DNA from: Brevibacterium luteolum
GTDB lineage: Bacteria > Actinomycetota > Actinomycetes > Actinomycetales > Brevibacteriaceae
Reading direction: 5' to 3'
Length of the DNA stretch: 64,000 nt
Assembly: GCF_013004595.1 (NCBI RefSeq)
Contig: NZ_JABEMC010000001.1
Location: 124,001 to 188,000, forward strand
The notes under the pieces are model-generated. The model saw only the letters and a program-made list of their open reading frames with translations, was not told the origin of the DNA and made no database searches. Both the position numbers and the translations under genes were made by a program. Below are positions 46,386 through 57,366 of the stretch, piece after piece; position 1 is the first letter of the stretch; every line of letters begins with the position of its first letter.

Positions 46386-47009
46386 ATGAACACCCCGGGC
46401 AACACAGCACCTGCAACCGCCGCCGGCCGTCGCAAGAGCCGCGGAGGCCTGGAACTCTTCAGCCTCATGGCCCTGGCTGTCATCCTCGTCAACGCCGTCA
46501 CCAGCATCGTGCGGGCGATCGTCAACCGCGAACTCACCGTCTCGCTCGAGCTGCCGGACGAAACCGAAGGCCTCATCTCCGGAGTCCCGGCCCGCGCCGA
46601 CGGGCTCATGAGCTTCATCATCCCCTTCGATGAGCTCAGCGCATGGGCGATCACCCACGTGCTCATCGCACAGATCATCCTCGTCGCCGGAACCCTCGTC
46701 GCAGGCTGGTACCTCAGCCGGGTCATCAGCATCATCGCCGAAGGCAAGCCGCTGTCGCAGCGGGCCTCGCGCTTCCTGAGCATCGCCTTCTGGGTCGCCT
46801 TCGGCACGGGACTGGCCGTCGGACTCAACCTCATGCTCGGCGGCAACCTCGTCACCCGCGACCTCGGCATCGCCGAAGCCGGCTTCACCAACGGAGTCAC
46901 CACCATGGGCAGCTTCGTCTGGCTCGGCGTCCTCGGCCTCATCCAGGTCTTCCGCCTGGCCCTGCAGCGCGGCCAGCGCGCAGAGGACGAGCTCGAAGGA
47001 GTCATCTGA
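46386..47009 (+). CDS. DUF2975 membrane protein
   Basis: A 207-residue protein with four hydrophobic helices (LELFSLMALAVILVNAVTSIVRAIV; WAITHVLIAQIILVAGTLVAGWYL; LSIAFWVAFGTGLAVGLNLML; GSFVWLGVLGLIQVFRLALQRG), matching DUF2975. The family is always near a small Cro/C1-type regulator, as here, and is often found in stress or phase-specific loci. AAGGAG lies 6 nt before ATG 46386. Co-transcribed with the HTH gene (TGATG overlap). Role unknown; possibly a membrane-linked antagonist of the regulator. Confidence 0.85.
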   Translation: MNTPGNTAPATAAGRRKSRGGLELFSLMALAVILVNAVTSIVRAIVNRELTVSLELPDETEGLISGVPARADGLMSFIIPFDELSAWAITHVLIAQIILVAGTLVAGWYLSRVISIIAEGKPLSQRASRFLSIAFWVAFGTGLAVGLNLMLGGNLVTRDLGIAEAGFTNGVTTMGSFVWLGVLGLIQVFRLALQRGQRAEDELEGVI

Positions 47010-47251
47010 TGAGCACCGAGAACACCACCCGCGCGGTCCGCTGCCACCTCGACGAGCTGCTCACCGCCCGCGGCAAGACCCTGACCGAACTGGCGAACGA
47101 GGTGGGCATGACACTGGCCAACCTCTCGGTGCTGAAGAACAACCGCGCCAAGGCCATCCGCTACACCACACTCGTGGCCCTGTGCGACGCACTGGACTGC
47201 CAGCCCGGTGACCTCTTCACCGTGGTCGAGGTGCCGGTCCCGGCCGGCTGA
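47009..47251 (+). CDS. YozG/Xre-family HTH regulator
   Basis: An 80-residue single-domain helix-turn-helix protein. The HTH is [54 protein letters not shown], with the YozG-like [11 protein letters not shown] ending. It probably binds the ATCGATAT palindromes upstream and autoregulates the operon. The ATG overlaps the DUF2975 stop by one base. Confidence 0.88.
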   Translation: MSTENTTRAVRCHLDELLTARGKTLTELANEVGMTLANLSVLKNNRAKAIRYTTLVALCDALDCQPGDLFTVVEVPVPAG

Positions 47252-47272
47252 CCCCGCACCTCCCGAGAACTC

Positions 47273-47330
47273 AGCCCCCACCTCGGGACCGGCGCACCCC
47301 TCAGAGACCGAGCCCCCACCTCGGGACTGG
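47273..47330 (+). repeat. Two 20-bp repeats after the HTH gene
   Basis: AGCCCCCACCTCGGGACCGG (47273-47292) and AGCCCCCACCTCGGGACTGG (47311-47330) are variants of the dispersed family. Confidence 0.75.
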
Positions 47331-47331
47331 A

Positions 47332-47363
47332 AAGGCCCGTCATCGTCCAGATGGCGGGGCCTT
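47332..47363 (+). terminator. Terminator of the DUF2975-HTH operon
   Basis: AAGGCCCGTCATC (47332-47344) pairs with GATGGCGGGGCCTT (47350-47363), with one bulge and one G-U pair. Confidence 0.6.
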
Positions 47364-47387
47364 CTGATGCCCGCGCGGGCCGGTGTT

Positions 47388-47393
47388 TACAAT
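47388..47393 (+). promoter_or_regulatory. -10 element for ask-asd
   Basis: TACAAT, about 52 nt before the GTG start of ask. Confidence 0.5.
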
Positions 47394-47444
47394 GGGCCGT
47401 GGCGTTGCGAGCAACGCGACTGTACCCGGACGAAAGTGATTGCT

Positions 47445-49786
<2,342 letters not shown>

Positions 49787-50139
49787 GGTGACAGACAGCC
49801 GCAGTGAGTGGTAGCTGTCGGTGCGGGGGGTGGGTTGCGCCGGGCTGCCGGCGCGGCGACTGTTCAAACGGCGGCTGTCTGTACCGCGGGTCCGATCCTC
49901 GCGGCTGCTGCGGTTAGGAGCTCCTGCCCGCAGCAGCCGCATGCGGTGGGCACAGCCATCTGCATGCAGTGCATGCGCGCGTGCGGCGTCCGCACACGAC
50001 GCTGATCTGCTCGCCGGAGCGCGCAGATGAACGGGCATCCCAGAAGCATAAAGGAATTGCAATAGATCCATTAGCGCATGATTGATGTGTAGGAGTAACG
50101 TTCGACGAGATCGACAATCTTCGCCTGGAAAGGTGTCCT
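49787..50139. other. Spacer between asd and the zinc ABC operon
   Basis: 353 bp without a gene. It holds inverted arms ACAGACAGCCGC (49791-49802) and GCGGCTGTCTGT (49871-49882), the asd terminator, several GCATGC-type words, and a locally AT-rich stretch (50040-50110) that probably contains the zinc operon promoter. I could not find a convincing Zur box. Confidence 0.45.
49901..49940 (+). terminator. Terminator hairpin of ask-asd
   Basis: GCGGCTGCTGCGG (49901-49913) pairs perfectly with CCGCAGCAGCCGC (49928-49940). The loop holds the palindrome AGGAGCTCCT. Confidence 0.7.
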
Positions 50140-51261
50140 ATGCGCTCGCTTCGCACCCCTGTACTCGCGGCTCTCGCCGCTGGTTCCCTCGTCGCGCTGG
50201 CCGGCTGCGGTGGTTCCGACAGCTCCACTGAGGCCAACAAGGACTTCACCGTTGTGACCTCCACCAACGTGTACGCCGACATCGTCAAGAACGTCGCCGG
50301 CGATGCAGCTGAGGTGACGCCGGTCATCGACGATCCGACGCAGGATCCCCACGACTACGAGGCCACCGCCCAGGACCAGCTCAAGCTGTCGAAGGCCGAC
50401 ATGGTCGTCGTCAACGGCGGCTATGACGCCTTCATGACGACGATGCTCGAGGCTGCAGATCACAAACCGACCGTCGTCGACACCGTGGCCATCTCGGGCC
50501 TGCCGGGCTCGGAGGGCGTGGCCAACGAACCTCACGACCATGATCACGGTGACGAAGACGGCCACGACCACGGTGAAGAAGGCCATGACCACGGCACCGA
50601 GGATGCCCACGACCATGGTGAAGAAGGCCACGAGGACCACGATCACGGTACTGAAGACGCCCATGACCACGGCGAAGACGCCCATGACCACGGCGAAGAG
50701 GGCCACGATCACGACCATGACCACGGCGCCTTCAATGAACACGTCTGGTACTCCGTGCCGACGATGACGAAACTCGTCGACGAGGTCTCCTCGAAGCTGA
50801 GCGACGAGCTGCCCGACAGCGCTGACGACATCAAGAAGAACGCTGAGGACTACAAGGCCGAACTCGGCAAGCTGCAGTCCCAGCTCGACGAGGCGAAGTC
50901 CCAGCACGAGGGTGAGAAGGCCGCGGCCACCGAGCCGATCGCCCTGTGGCTCTTCCACGACATGGGCATCGAGAACATCACCTCCCAGGACTTCCTCTCC
51001 GCCGTCGAACACGGCGACGATGTGCCGCCGCTGGTGCTGAAGAAGGCCAAGGAGCAGATCGAGAACAAGGAAGTCGTCGTCCTCGCCTACAATTCGCAGA
51101 ACGCCGGCCCGCAGGCCGACGAACTGAAGAAGACCGCCGAAAGCGCCGGTGTGCCGGTCGTGAATCTGGCGGAGACCATGGACAATGACGAGAAGTACAT
51201 CGACTGGATGGGCGACTACATCAAGGACGTCCAGGAAGCGCTGGCAGGTCACGATCACTGA
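50140..51261 (+). CDS. Zinc-type ABC transporter substrate-binding lipoprotein, His-rich
   Basis: A 373-residue cluster A-I solute-binding protein (ZnuA/AdcA type). Lipobox LAGC is at ~20-23. Metal-site His residues are expected in DPTQDPHDYEATAQD, EHVWYSVP and later IALWLFHDMGIENI. A long His/Asp/Glu loop at ~132-195 (repeats of GHDHG, AHDHG, EEGHDH) is characteristic of zinc binders and much longer than average. GAAAGG lies 6 nt before ATG. First gene of a three-gene import operon; zinc is more likely than manganese because of the loop. Confidence 0.93.
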   Translation: MRSLRTPVLAALAAGSLVALAGCGGSDSSTEANKDFTVVTSTNVYADIVKNVAGDAAEVTPVIDDPTQDPHDYEATAQDQLKLSKADMVVVNGGYDAFMTTMLEAADHKPTVVDTVAISGLPGSEGVANEPHDHDHGDEDGHDHGEEGHDHGTEDAHDHGEEGHEDHDHGTEDAHDHGEDAHDHGEEGHDHDHDHGAFNEHVWYSVPTMTKLVDEVSSKLSDELPDSADDIKKNAEDYKAELGKLQSQLDEAKSQHEGEKAAATEPIALWLFHDMGIENITSQDFLSAVEHGDDVPPLVLKKAKEQIENKEVVVLAYNSQNAGPQADELKKTAESAGVPVVNLAETMDNDEKYIDWMGDYIKDVQEALAGHDH

Positions 51262-52087
51262 TTCGGCTCCACACAGCACCAACCCGGTCCTCGAGCTCAG
51301 CGACGCACAGCTGCGTTTCGGGGACCGGGTGCTGTGGCACAACCTCAACATCGACGTCGAGCCCGGCGAGTTCATCGCCATCCTCGGCCCCAACGGCTGC
51401 GGCAAGACCTCCCTGCTCAAGGTCCTCCTCGGACAGTATCAACTGTATTCCGGTACGGCCCGCGTCAACGGCCACCGCGCCCGACGCGGAGACCCGGACA
51501 TCGGCTACATCCCCCAGCAGCGCGGCATCGACGACGACACCCCGATGCGCGGCCGCGACCTCGTGCGCATGGGACTCGACGGCCACCGCTGGGGACCGGG
51601 CTGGTTCTCCCGCTCGCGCAGCCAGAAGGTCGAAGCGCTGCTCGAAGAGGTCGGTGCCCAGACCTACGCCGACTCCCCGGTCGGCATGCTCTCCGGTGGC
51701 GAACTGCAGCGCCTGCGCGTCGCCCAGGCTCTCAGCTCGGACCCGCACCTGCTGCTGTGCGATGAGCCGCTGCTGCACCTGGACATGACCCATCAGCGGC
51801 TCGTGGCCCGCCTGCTGCACGAGAAGCGCCGGGCCCGCCAGACCGCGATCCTCTTCGTCACCCATGAGATCAACCCGATCCTGCCCTACGTCGACCGGGT
51901 CCTCTACATCGCCGGCGGACATTTCCTCGTCGGCACCCCAGACGAAGTCATCAACTCCGCGGCGCTCAGCGAACTCTACGGCTCACCGATCGACGTCGTG
52001 CGCGCCGGCGGGCGCATCGTCATCGTCGGCAGCGACTCCGACCATCACCCGATCCATCACCCCGAGCCCTCGGCCGGGGCGATCTGA
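51185..52087 (+). CDS. Zinc/metal ABC transporter ATP-binding protein
   Basis: An ATPase of the ZnuC/MntB group. Walker A is GPNGCGKTS, the signature LSGGELQRLRVAQ, Walker B LLLCDEPLLHLD and the switch His THEINPIL. Family similarity begins only near NPVLELSDAQLRFGDR (~residue 33). Between the znuA-like stop and that point there is no in-frame ATG, GTG or TTG. Translation therefore begins either at ATG 51185 inside the preceding gene, giving 300 residues with an odd Arg/Thr/Ser leader, or at a rare codon such as ATC 51254. The C-terminus is His-rich (DSDHHPIHHPEP). Confidence 0.88.
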   Translation: MTRSTSTGWATTSRTSRKRWQVTITDSAPHSTNPVLELSDAQLRFGDRVLWHNLNIDVEPGEFIAILGPNGCGKTSLLKVLLGQYQLYSGTARVNGHRARRGDPDIGYIPQQRGIDDDTPMRGRDLVRMGLDGHRWGPGWFSRSRSQKVEALLEEVGAQTYADSPVGMLSGGELQRLRVAQALSSDPHLLLCDEPLLHLDMTHQRLVARLLHEKRRARQTAILFVTHEINPILPYVDRVLYIAGGHFLVGTPDEVINSAALSELYGSPIDVVRAGGRIVIVGSDSDHHPIHHPEPSAGAI

Positions 52088-52101
52088 GGAGCGCAGGCAC
52101 C

Positions 52102-53058
52102 ATGACTCACCTGGCATCGAACATCCTCACCGAGTACTTCACGTTCGAAAACTACGGCGAGCTCATCGTGCTGCTGCAGAACTCCTTGTTCGCAGCCGCA
52201 CTGCTCGGCGTGGTCGGCGGCCTCATCAGCGTCTTCGTCATGGCCCGCGACATTCCGTTCGCCGTCCACGGCGTCGCCGAACTCTCCTTCGCCGGAGCCT
52301 CCTTCGCGCTACTCATCAGCTTCGACGTCGTCTACGGCTCGATCATCGGCTCACTCGCTGCGGCTCTGCTCATCGGCATCGGCGGTGCGCGCAGCAGTGA
52401 GAAGAACACCATCACCGGCGTCCTCATGCCCTTCGGCCTAGGCCTCGGCATCCTGTTCCTGGCCCTCTACGACGGCCGCGCGGCGAACAAGTTCGGACTG
52501 CTCACCGGTCAGATCGTGGCGATCAACTCGGGCCAGATCCGCACGCTCGTCATCTGCGCGGTCATCGTCCTCGTCGTCCTCCTCATCATTTGGCGCCCAC
52601 TCGTCTTCGCCAGCATCGACCCGGCCGTCGCTCGCGCGAAGGGCGTTCCGGTCACCGCGCTCACGATCATCTTCATGCTCGCCCTCGGGCTGGCCGTCGC
52701 GCTGTCCGTCCAGGTCGTCGGCGTGCTCCTCGTCCTCGCCCTGCTCGTCACCCCGGCGGCGGCCGCCACCCAGATCTCAGCCTCTCCGGTTCTCGTGCCG
52801 GTCCTGTCGATGCTGTTCGCCGTCATCTCGTCCGTGGGCGGCATCCTCATCGCGCTCGGCTCACCGGTCGTGCCGATCAGCCCCTTCGTCACCACCATCA
52901 GCTTCCTCATCTACCTCATCTGCCGCCTCATCGGCCACCGCCGCAAATCCCGCCACACCCGCGCCCGGATCCGTCGTGAAGCCGATGTCCATCGCCACCC
53001 CTCGCTGGTGAGCACCGCTGACGAGGCGGGGGACGCCTCGGGCACGGACGCTCGCTGA
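52102..53058 (+). CDS. Zinc/metal ABC transporter permease (ZnuB-like)
   Basis: A 318-residue permease of the ABC-3 family with about eight hydrophobic helices. Recognisable segments are VFVMARDIPFAVHGVAELSFAGASFALL and the cytoplasmic coupling region DPAVARAKGVPV, plus LLVTPAAAATQIS. The C-terminal ~45 residues are basic, then acidic, and end in a dispersed-repeat peptide (DASGTDAR). GAGG lies upstream of ATG. Third gene of the import operon. Confidence 0.92.
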   Translation: MTHLASNILTEYFTFENYGELIVLLQNSLFAAALLGVVGGLISVFVMARDIPFAVHGVAELSFAGASFALLISFDVVYGSIIGSLAAALLIGIGGARSSEKNTITGVLMPFGLGLGILFLALYDGRAANKFGLLTGQIVAINSGQIRTLVICAVIVLVVLLIIWRPLVFASIDPAVARAKGVPVTALTIIFMLALGLAVALSVQVVGVLLVLALLVTPAAAATQISASPVLVPVLSMLFAVISSVGGILIALGSPVVPISPFVTTISFLIYLICRLIGHRRKSRHTRARIRREADVHRHPSLVSTADEAGDASGTDAR

Positions 53059-53076
53059 CCTGTCCCCGGTTGCCGC

Positions 53077-53082
53077 TAGGAT
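53077..53082 (+). promoter_or_regulatory. -10 element of leaderless metallophosphoesterase gene
   Basis: TAGGAT, 7 nt, then ATG 53090. A possible -35 CTGACC lies 16 bp upstream. Confidence 0.5.
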
Positions 53083-53089
53083 GGGGCAG

Positions 53090-53995
53090 ATGAATCGAAC
53101 GCTCGCCACCACTCTCGCCGGAGCCGGGGCCGTGTCCGCGGCTGGGCTTGCCGGTGCCGTCTGGGCTGCCGGCATCGAACCGGCGCTGTTCCGCATCCGC
53201 CGCAGCACTGTGCCCGTGCTGCCGCCGGGTGCCGAGGACCTGCGCATCCTCCACATCTCCGACCTGCACCTGTGCGCGTGGCAGAAGAGGAAGATGGCAT
53301 TCGTCTCGCAGCTGGCCGAGCTCGAGCCCGACCTCATCGTCAACACCGGTGACAACCTCGCCGCCCCGATGCTCGAGCGGCTGCTGGAGGTCTACGACGA
53401 GCTCCTCGACGTTCCCGGGGTGTTCGTTCTGGGATCGAACGACTTCTTCGCCCCGCAGATGAAGAACCCGCTGCGCTATCTCGGCGCACCCTCAGAGGTG
53501 AAGCATTCGAAGAAGAATGCGACCCTGCCGACCATGGAGCTCGTCGACGCCTTCGCTGAGCGCGGCTGGGCCTTCCTCGACAACCGCGGCTCAGAGATCG
53601 AGCTGCGCGGCACCCGTCTGGCTTTCGCCGGCATCGGAGATGCGCACATGAACCGCGACCGGCTCGACGAGGAGTGGCCGCGCTTCGACGAACCGGCCGC
53701 CGATGTGCGCATCGGTGTCACCCATGCGCCGTACCTGCGCGTGCTCGATGCCTTCGCCGCCGCCGAAGCGGACCTCGCCTTCGCTGGTCACACGCACGGC
53801 GGGCAGGTGTGCATGCCCTTCTACGGAGCGCTGGTGACGAACTGCGACCTGCCGGCCCGGTATGCCAAGGGCACCTTCGACTACAGCGGCATGACGGTCA
53901 ATGTCTCGGCCGGGCTCGGGTTCTCGCCGTTCGCCCCAGTGCGTTTCGCGTGCCCACCGGAGGTCTCCCTCATCACCCTGACTGCCCGCAGCTGA
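53090..53995 (+). CDS. Membrane-anchored metallophosphoesterase
   Basis: A 301-residue calcineurin-like phosphoesterase. An N-terminal hydrophobic helix (TLATTLAGAGAVSAAGLAGAVWAAG) anchors or exports it. The metal-binding motifs are DLHL in LHISDLHLC, GDN in VNTGDNLAAP, GSND in VLGSNDFF, the His in GVTHAPY and GHTHGGQ. The family includes YkuE-like enzymes. Substrate unknown, possibly lipid or nucleotide phosphates at the envelope. I use ATG 53090 (leaderless, TAGGAT 7 nt upstream); ATG 53081 overlaps the -10 box. A terminator follows. Confidence 0.9.
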   Translation: MNRTLATTLAGAGAVSAAGLAGAVWAAGIEPALFRIRRSTVPVLPPGAEDLRILHISDLHLCAWQKRKMAFVSQLAELEPDLIVNTGDNLAAPMLERLLEVYDELLDVPGVFVLGSNDFFAPQMKNPLRYLGAPSEVKHSKKNATLPTMELVDAFAERGWAFLDNRGSEIELRGTRLAFAGIGDAHMNRDRLDEEWPRFDEPAADVRIGVTHAPYLRVLDAFAAAEADLAFAGHTHGGQVCMPFYGALVTNCDLPARYAKGTFDYSGMTVNVSAGLGFSPFAPVRFACPPEVSLITLTARS

Positions 53996-54030
53996 GGCCC
54001 ATTTGGACCTTCCGTGTCCGACCCTGCGGG

Positions 54031-54059
54031 CCCGGTGGGGCGTTAGCCGCCCCACCGGG
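54031..54059 (+). terminator. Terminator of the metallophosphoesterase gene
   Basis: CCCGGTGGGGCG (54031-54042), 5-nt loop, CGCCCCACCGGG (54048-54059), then ACTTTCG. Confidence 0.8.
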
Positions 54060-54119
54060 ACTTTCGTGATTGTCAGGTTCATTGGGCGAATGCTGAGGGA
54101 ATCGACTTGCGCTGTTCGT

Positions 54120-54125
54120 TAAAAT
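54120..54125 (+). promoter_or_regulatory. -10 element of leaderless PBP gene
   Basis: TAAAAT, 7 nt, then ATG 54133. It is the best -10 match in the window; no clear -35. Confidence 0.6.
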
Positions 54126-54132
54126 GATCCGC

Positions 54133-56454
54133 ATGGTGTCATCTGTCTCAGAATCCTCCAACAAGGTCGCGGCGCTGTTCCAGTTCATCGCCGTCAGCGT
54201 CATCGCCGGCGTTGTCGGTGCAGGACTGGCGATCCCCTCCGTCGGCGTCGCATCGATGGGAGCCGATGCCGGTGTCGAGCTGTTCAGCGCACTGCCGGCC
54301 GAACTCGACGAGCGCCCGCTCGCCGAGCAGTCCCGCATGCTCGCCTCCGACGGCTCGGAGATCGCGACCTTCTACTGGCAGAACCGCAAGGAAGTCGCCC
54401 TCGATGACATCTCCGAGCAGATGCAGCAGGCGACTGTGGCCGTTGAGGATGAGCGCTTCTTCGAACACGGCGGCGTCGACCTGCAGGGCATCGCCCGCGC
54501 AGTGGTCTACAACCTGCTCTCCGATGACACCCAGGGCGGTTCGACACTGACGCAGCAGTACGTCAAGAACGTGCTGAGCGAGAACGCCAACGCTGAGGAC
54601 GAGAGCAACCGCGCAGCGATTGAAGAGGCCACCGAGAGCTCCGGTGCAGCCGGATACGCCCGCAAGCTCCGCGAGGCGAAGCTGGCTGCGGCCGTGGAGA
54701 ACAAGTACAGCAAGCATGAGATCCTCAACCGCTACCTCAACATCAACAACTACTCCGGCACCCCGCGCGTCTACGGCGTTGAGGCCGCGGCTCAGCGCTA
54801 CTGGGGCATTTCGGCGAAGGACCTGAATATCCAGCAGTCGGCCACCCTGGCCGGCATTGTGAAGAACCCGGCTGCCTTCAATCCGCAGACCAAGCCGGAG
54901 AACGCCATCGAACGCCGCAACACCGTGCTCGGACTCATGCACAAGCAGGGCAAGATCACGCAGGAGGAGTACGACGAAGCGCGCAACTCCGACCTCGAAC
55001 TCGACATTCACGAGACCCCCAACGGATGCGCGGCTGCCGGCAACAAGGGCTACTTCTGCGATTACGTCCAGCGTGTCGTGGAGAACGACCCGATCTTCGG
55101 TGAGACGAAGGAGGAGCGCCGCAACCTGCTGCAGCGCGGCGGCCTGACGATCAAGACGACGCTCGACCCGAAGATGCAGAACGAAGCCGACAAGGCCGTG
55201 AAGAAGCGGGTTCCGGTCGGCGATCCCTCCGGTGCCGGTCACACCATCGTCTCCGTCGAGCCTGGTTCCGGCAAGGTGCTCTCGATGGCACAGAACCGCA
55301 ACTACACGGCGTCTGAGGGCAAGAAGGGCTCTGACACCCAGATCAACTTCAACGTCGACAACTCCCACAACGGCGCCAACGGCTTCCAGGTGGGTTCGAC
55401 GTGGAAGCCGTTCGTGCTGACCGAATGGCTCAAGGAGGGCAAGACCCTCGGCTCGACGGTCAACGCGACCAAGCGCGAGTACGCTGCCGGGTCATGGAAG
55501 TACCGTGGCTGCGACAACAACGGGGCGAAGTGGAATCCGAACAACGCCGGCGACGGCGGTGGCAACTCCGCGATGACCGCACTCGACGCCACCCGCAAGT
55601 CCGTCAACACCGGTTATGCGGCCATGGCCAACCAGCTTGACATGTGCGGGATCATGAAGACCGCCACCGACCTGGGCATCAAGTACGGAAACGGCTCGCC
55701 GCTGGACACGAAGCTCCAGGATGGTACGACTGACGCCCTCAAGCCCGCCTCGGTGCTGGGCATCGTGCAGGTCGCGCCGATCGACATGGCCAGCGCATAC
55801 GCAGTGTATGCCTCAGGCGGCACCTACTGCCGCCCGACCCCCATCACCGAGATCACCGATTCGGAAGGTGAGAAGGTCGACGTGCCGAAGGCCGACTGCA
55901 AGAAGGTGCTCGATAAGAAGGTCGCCGATTCGGTTGCCTGGGCGCTTTCGCAGACGTTCAACGGCGGCACCACCTCCTCACTGCGGATCGGCGCGCCGGC
56001 TGGTGCGAAGACCGGTACGACGAACTTCGAAGTCGGTTCGACCTGGCTCGTCGGCTTCACCCGGAAGATCTCGACTGCGGTGTGGACCGGCCATCCGGAC
56101 AAAAACATGGACTGGCGAAAGAACAGCAAGGGCAAGGTCCGCGGCCGGATCTACGGTGCGACCATCTCCGGCCAGACCTGGCAGTCCTACATGAGCAAGG
56201 CCATCAAGGAGACGAAGGGCAACACCGGATTCTCCCGCCCATCTGGCACCCAGCCCGAAAGCAGCACCAAGTCCGGTGGCAGCCGCAGCGGTAACAACGG
56301 CGGCGGCAACCGCGGCGGCGGCAGCAGCAACAACAACGGCGGCGGTGGCGGCGGCAACAACGGCGGCGGTGGCGGCGGCAACAACGGCGGCGGTGGCGGC
56401 GGCAACAACGGCGACGATGGTGGCGATGACGAGCCGCCGTCGCTCGGCGGCTGA
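54133..56454 (+). CDS. Class A penicillin-binding protein (bifunctional)
   Basis: A 773-residue peptidoglycan synthase. One N-terminal membrane helix (~10-35) leads to the GT51 transglycosylase domain with VAVEDERFFEHGGVD and GGSTLTQQYVKN. The transpeptidase domain has S422-T-W-K (VGSTWKP), SVN in RKSVNTGY and KTGTT. Extra Cys pairs occur in both halves. The C-terminus is a Ser/Gly/Asn tail with four GGGGGGNN repeats and an acidic end. I start at ATG 54133 because TAAAAT lies 7 nt upstream; the ATG at 54124 is inside the -10 region. The PBP-DUF4177-RidA order is conserved in actinobacteria. Confidence 0.94.
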   Translation: MVSSVSESSNKVAALFQFIAVSVIAGVVGAGLAIPSVGVASMGADAGVELFSALPAELDERPLAEQSRMLASDGSEIATFYWQNRKEVALDDISEQMQQATVAVEDERFFEHGGVDLQGIARAVVYNLLSDDTQGGSTLTQQYVKNVLSENANAEDESNRAAIEEATESSGAAGYARKLREAKLAAAVENKYSKHEILNRYLNINNYSGTPRVYGVEAAAQRYWGISAKDLNIQQSATLAGIVKNPAAFNPQTKPENAIERRNTVLGLMHKQGKITQEEYDEARNSDLELDIHETPNGCAAAGNKGYFCDYVQRVVENDPIFGETKEERRNLLQRGGLTIKTTLDPKMQNEADKAVKKRVPVGDPSGAGHTIVSVEPGSGKVLSMAQNRNYTASEGKKGSDTQINFNVDNSHNGANGFQVGSTWKPFVLTEWLKEGKTLGSTVNATKREYAAGSWKYRGCDNNGAKWNPNNAGDGGGNSAMTALDATRKSVNTGYAAMANQLDMCGIMKTATDLGIKYGNGSPLDTKLQDGTTDALKPASVLGIVQVAPIDMASAYAVYASGGTYCRPTPITEITDSEGEKVDVPKADCKKVLDKKVADSVAWALSQTFNGGTTSSLRIGAPAGAKTGTTNFEVGSTWLVGFTRKISTAVWTGHPDKNMDWRKNSKGKVRGRIYGATISGQTWQSYMSKAIKETKGNTGFSRPSGTQPESSTKSGGSRSGNNGGGNRGGGSSNNNGGGGGGNNGGGGGGNNGGGGGGNNGDDGGDDEPPSLGG
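56330..56412 (+). repeat. 21-bp Gly/Asn-coding tandem repeat
   Basis: About four units of GGCGGTGGCGGCGGCAACAA encode the GGGGGNN tail of the PBP; prone to copy-number change. Confidence 0.8.
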
Positions 56455-56469
56455 CGTCTGATGCTGACT

Positions 56470-56504
56470 GAGGCGGTGCAGGAACACGTTTCCTGCACCG
56501 CCTC
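56470..56504 (+). terminator. Terminator of the PBP gene
   Basis: GAGGCGGTGCAGGAA (56470-56484), 5-nt loop, TTCCTGCACCGCCTC (56490-56504): a perfect 15-bp stem that contains the GAGGCGGTG core. Confidence 0.8.
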
Positions 56505-56594
56505 TCGGCTGTCCGGAATGAGCCGTTGTTCGCGGCGCGCCGCTGCGAGGGGCCCAGCACCTCGCCAGCGACTCTCGCCTCGGAAGGGGGGTGC

Positions 56595-56636
56595 CCACAC
56601 CTCGGAAGCGGTAGCCCACACCTCGGAAGCGGTAGC
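56595..56636 (+). repeat. Perfect 21-bp tandem repeat, dispersed-family variant
   Basis: Two identical units of CACACCTCGGAAGCGGTAGC (with a leading C) lie between the PBP and DUF4177 genes; a third degenerate unit precedes them. Confidence 0.8.
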
Positions 56637-56691
56637 CGCGTGTGAGGCGGCTGAACTAGGCTGAGGGCAGTCGAACAGAAAGGGCTCGCAC

Positions 56692-56847
56692 ATGCAGAAG
56701 TGGGAGTACGTCACCGTACCGCTCATCGTCCACGCAACGAAGCAGATCCTCGATCAGTGGGGCGAAGACGGGTATGAGCTCGTCCAGGTCATCCCCGGCC
56801 CCGACGGCAACGGTCTCGTGGCCTACCTCAAGCGCCCGAAGGCATAA
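56692..56847 (+). CDS. DUF4177-like small protein (51 aa)
   Basis: A 51-residue protein starting MQKWEYVTVPLIVHATKQIL and continuing DQWGEDGYELVQVIPGPDG, then a final strand ending YLKRPKA. The Trp-Glu-Tyr start and GYELVQV pattern are typical of the actinobacterial DUF4177-like proteins found between the PBP and RidA genes. AAAGGG lies upstream. The gene is followed after 11 bp by ridA, with which it is probably co-transcribed. Function unknown. Confidence 0.8.
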   Translation: MQKWEYVTVPLIVHATKQILDQWGEDGYELVQVIPGPDGNGLVAYLKRPKA

Positions 56848-56858
56848 GGAGACGACAG

Positions 56859-57344
56859 ATGGCACGCATTGAACAGCAGCTGGACAAGCTCGGAGTCGAA
56901 CTTCCCGAGGTGGCGAAGCCTGCGGGTGTGTATGTCCCGGCCGTGCGGTCAGGCGACTATGTGTACACCTCCGGACAGCTTCCGTTCGTCGACGGTGAGC
57001 TCAAGGTCACCGGCAAGCTCGGTGGCGGGGTAAGCATCGAGGACGGCTATGAGGCCGCCAAGCTCGCTGCCGTCAACGGACTGGCCGCGGTCAAGTCCGT
57101 CATCGGCGATCTCGATGAGGTCGAGCAGATCGTCAAGGTCACCGGTTTCGTCAACTCGGCAGCCGACTTCGCCGACCACCCGAAGGTCGTCAACGGCGCC
57201 TCCGAGTTCCTCGGCGAGGTATTCGGTGCCCGTGGCGAGCACGCACGCAGCGCCGTGGGCGTGGCCGCACTGCCGATGGACACGCCAGTCGAGGTGGAGA
57301 TGATCGTCAAGGTCCGGCCGTCCGAGGCGAAGCCGGGTCTGTGA
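56859..57344 (+). CDS. RidA family protein (reactive imine deaminase-like)
   Basis: A 161-residue YjgF/YER057c/UK114 protein. Features are AVRSGDYVYTSGQLPFVDGELKVTGKLG, AAKLAAVNGLAAVKSVIGDLDEV and the C-terminal HARSAVGVAALPMDTPVEVEMIVKV, with Arg in the canonical substrate-binding position. The domain is slightly longer than E. coli RidA, as in the actinobacterial RidA-like group. GGAG lies 7-8 nt before ATG. Expected to deaminate enamine/imine intermediates. Confidence 0.92.
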   Translation: MARIEQQLDKLGVELPEVAKPAGVYVPAVRSGDYVYTSGQLPFVDGELKVTGKLGGGVSIEDGYEAAKLAAVNGLAAVKSVIGDLDEVEQIVKVTGFVNSAADFADHPKVVNGASEFLGEVFGARGEHARSAVGVAALPMDTPVEVEMIVKVRPSEAKPGL

Positions 57345-57366
57345 CCGCCTGGCTACCGGAGACTCG

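Noticed and set aside
50030..50139. Zur operator upstream of the zinc ABC operon
   Set aside because: The AT-rich stretch has ATTAGCGCATGATTGATG-like words but no palindrome close to the actinobacterial Zur consensus.
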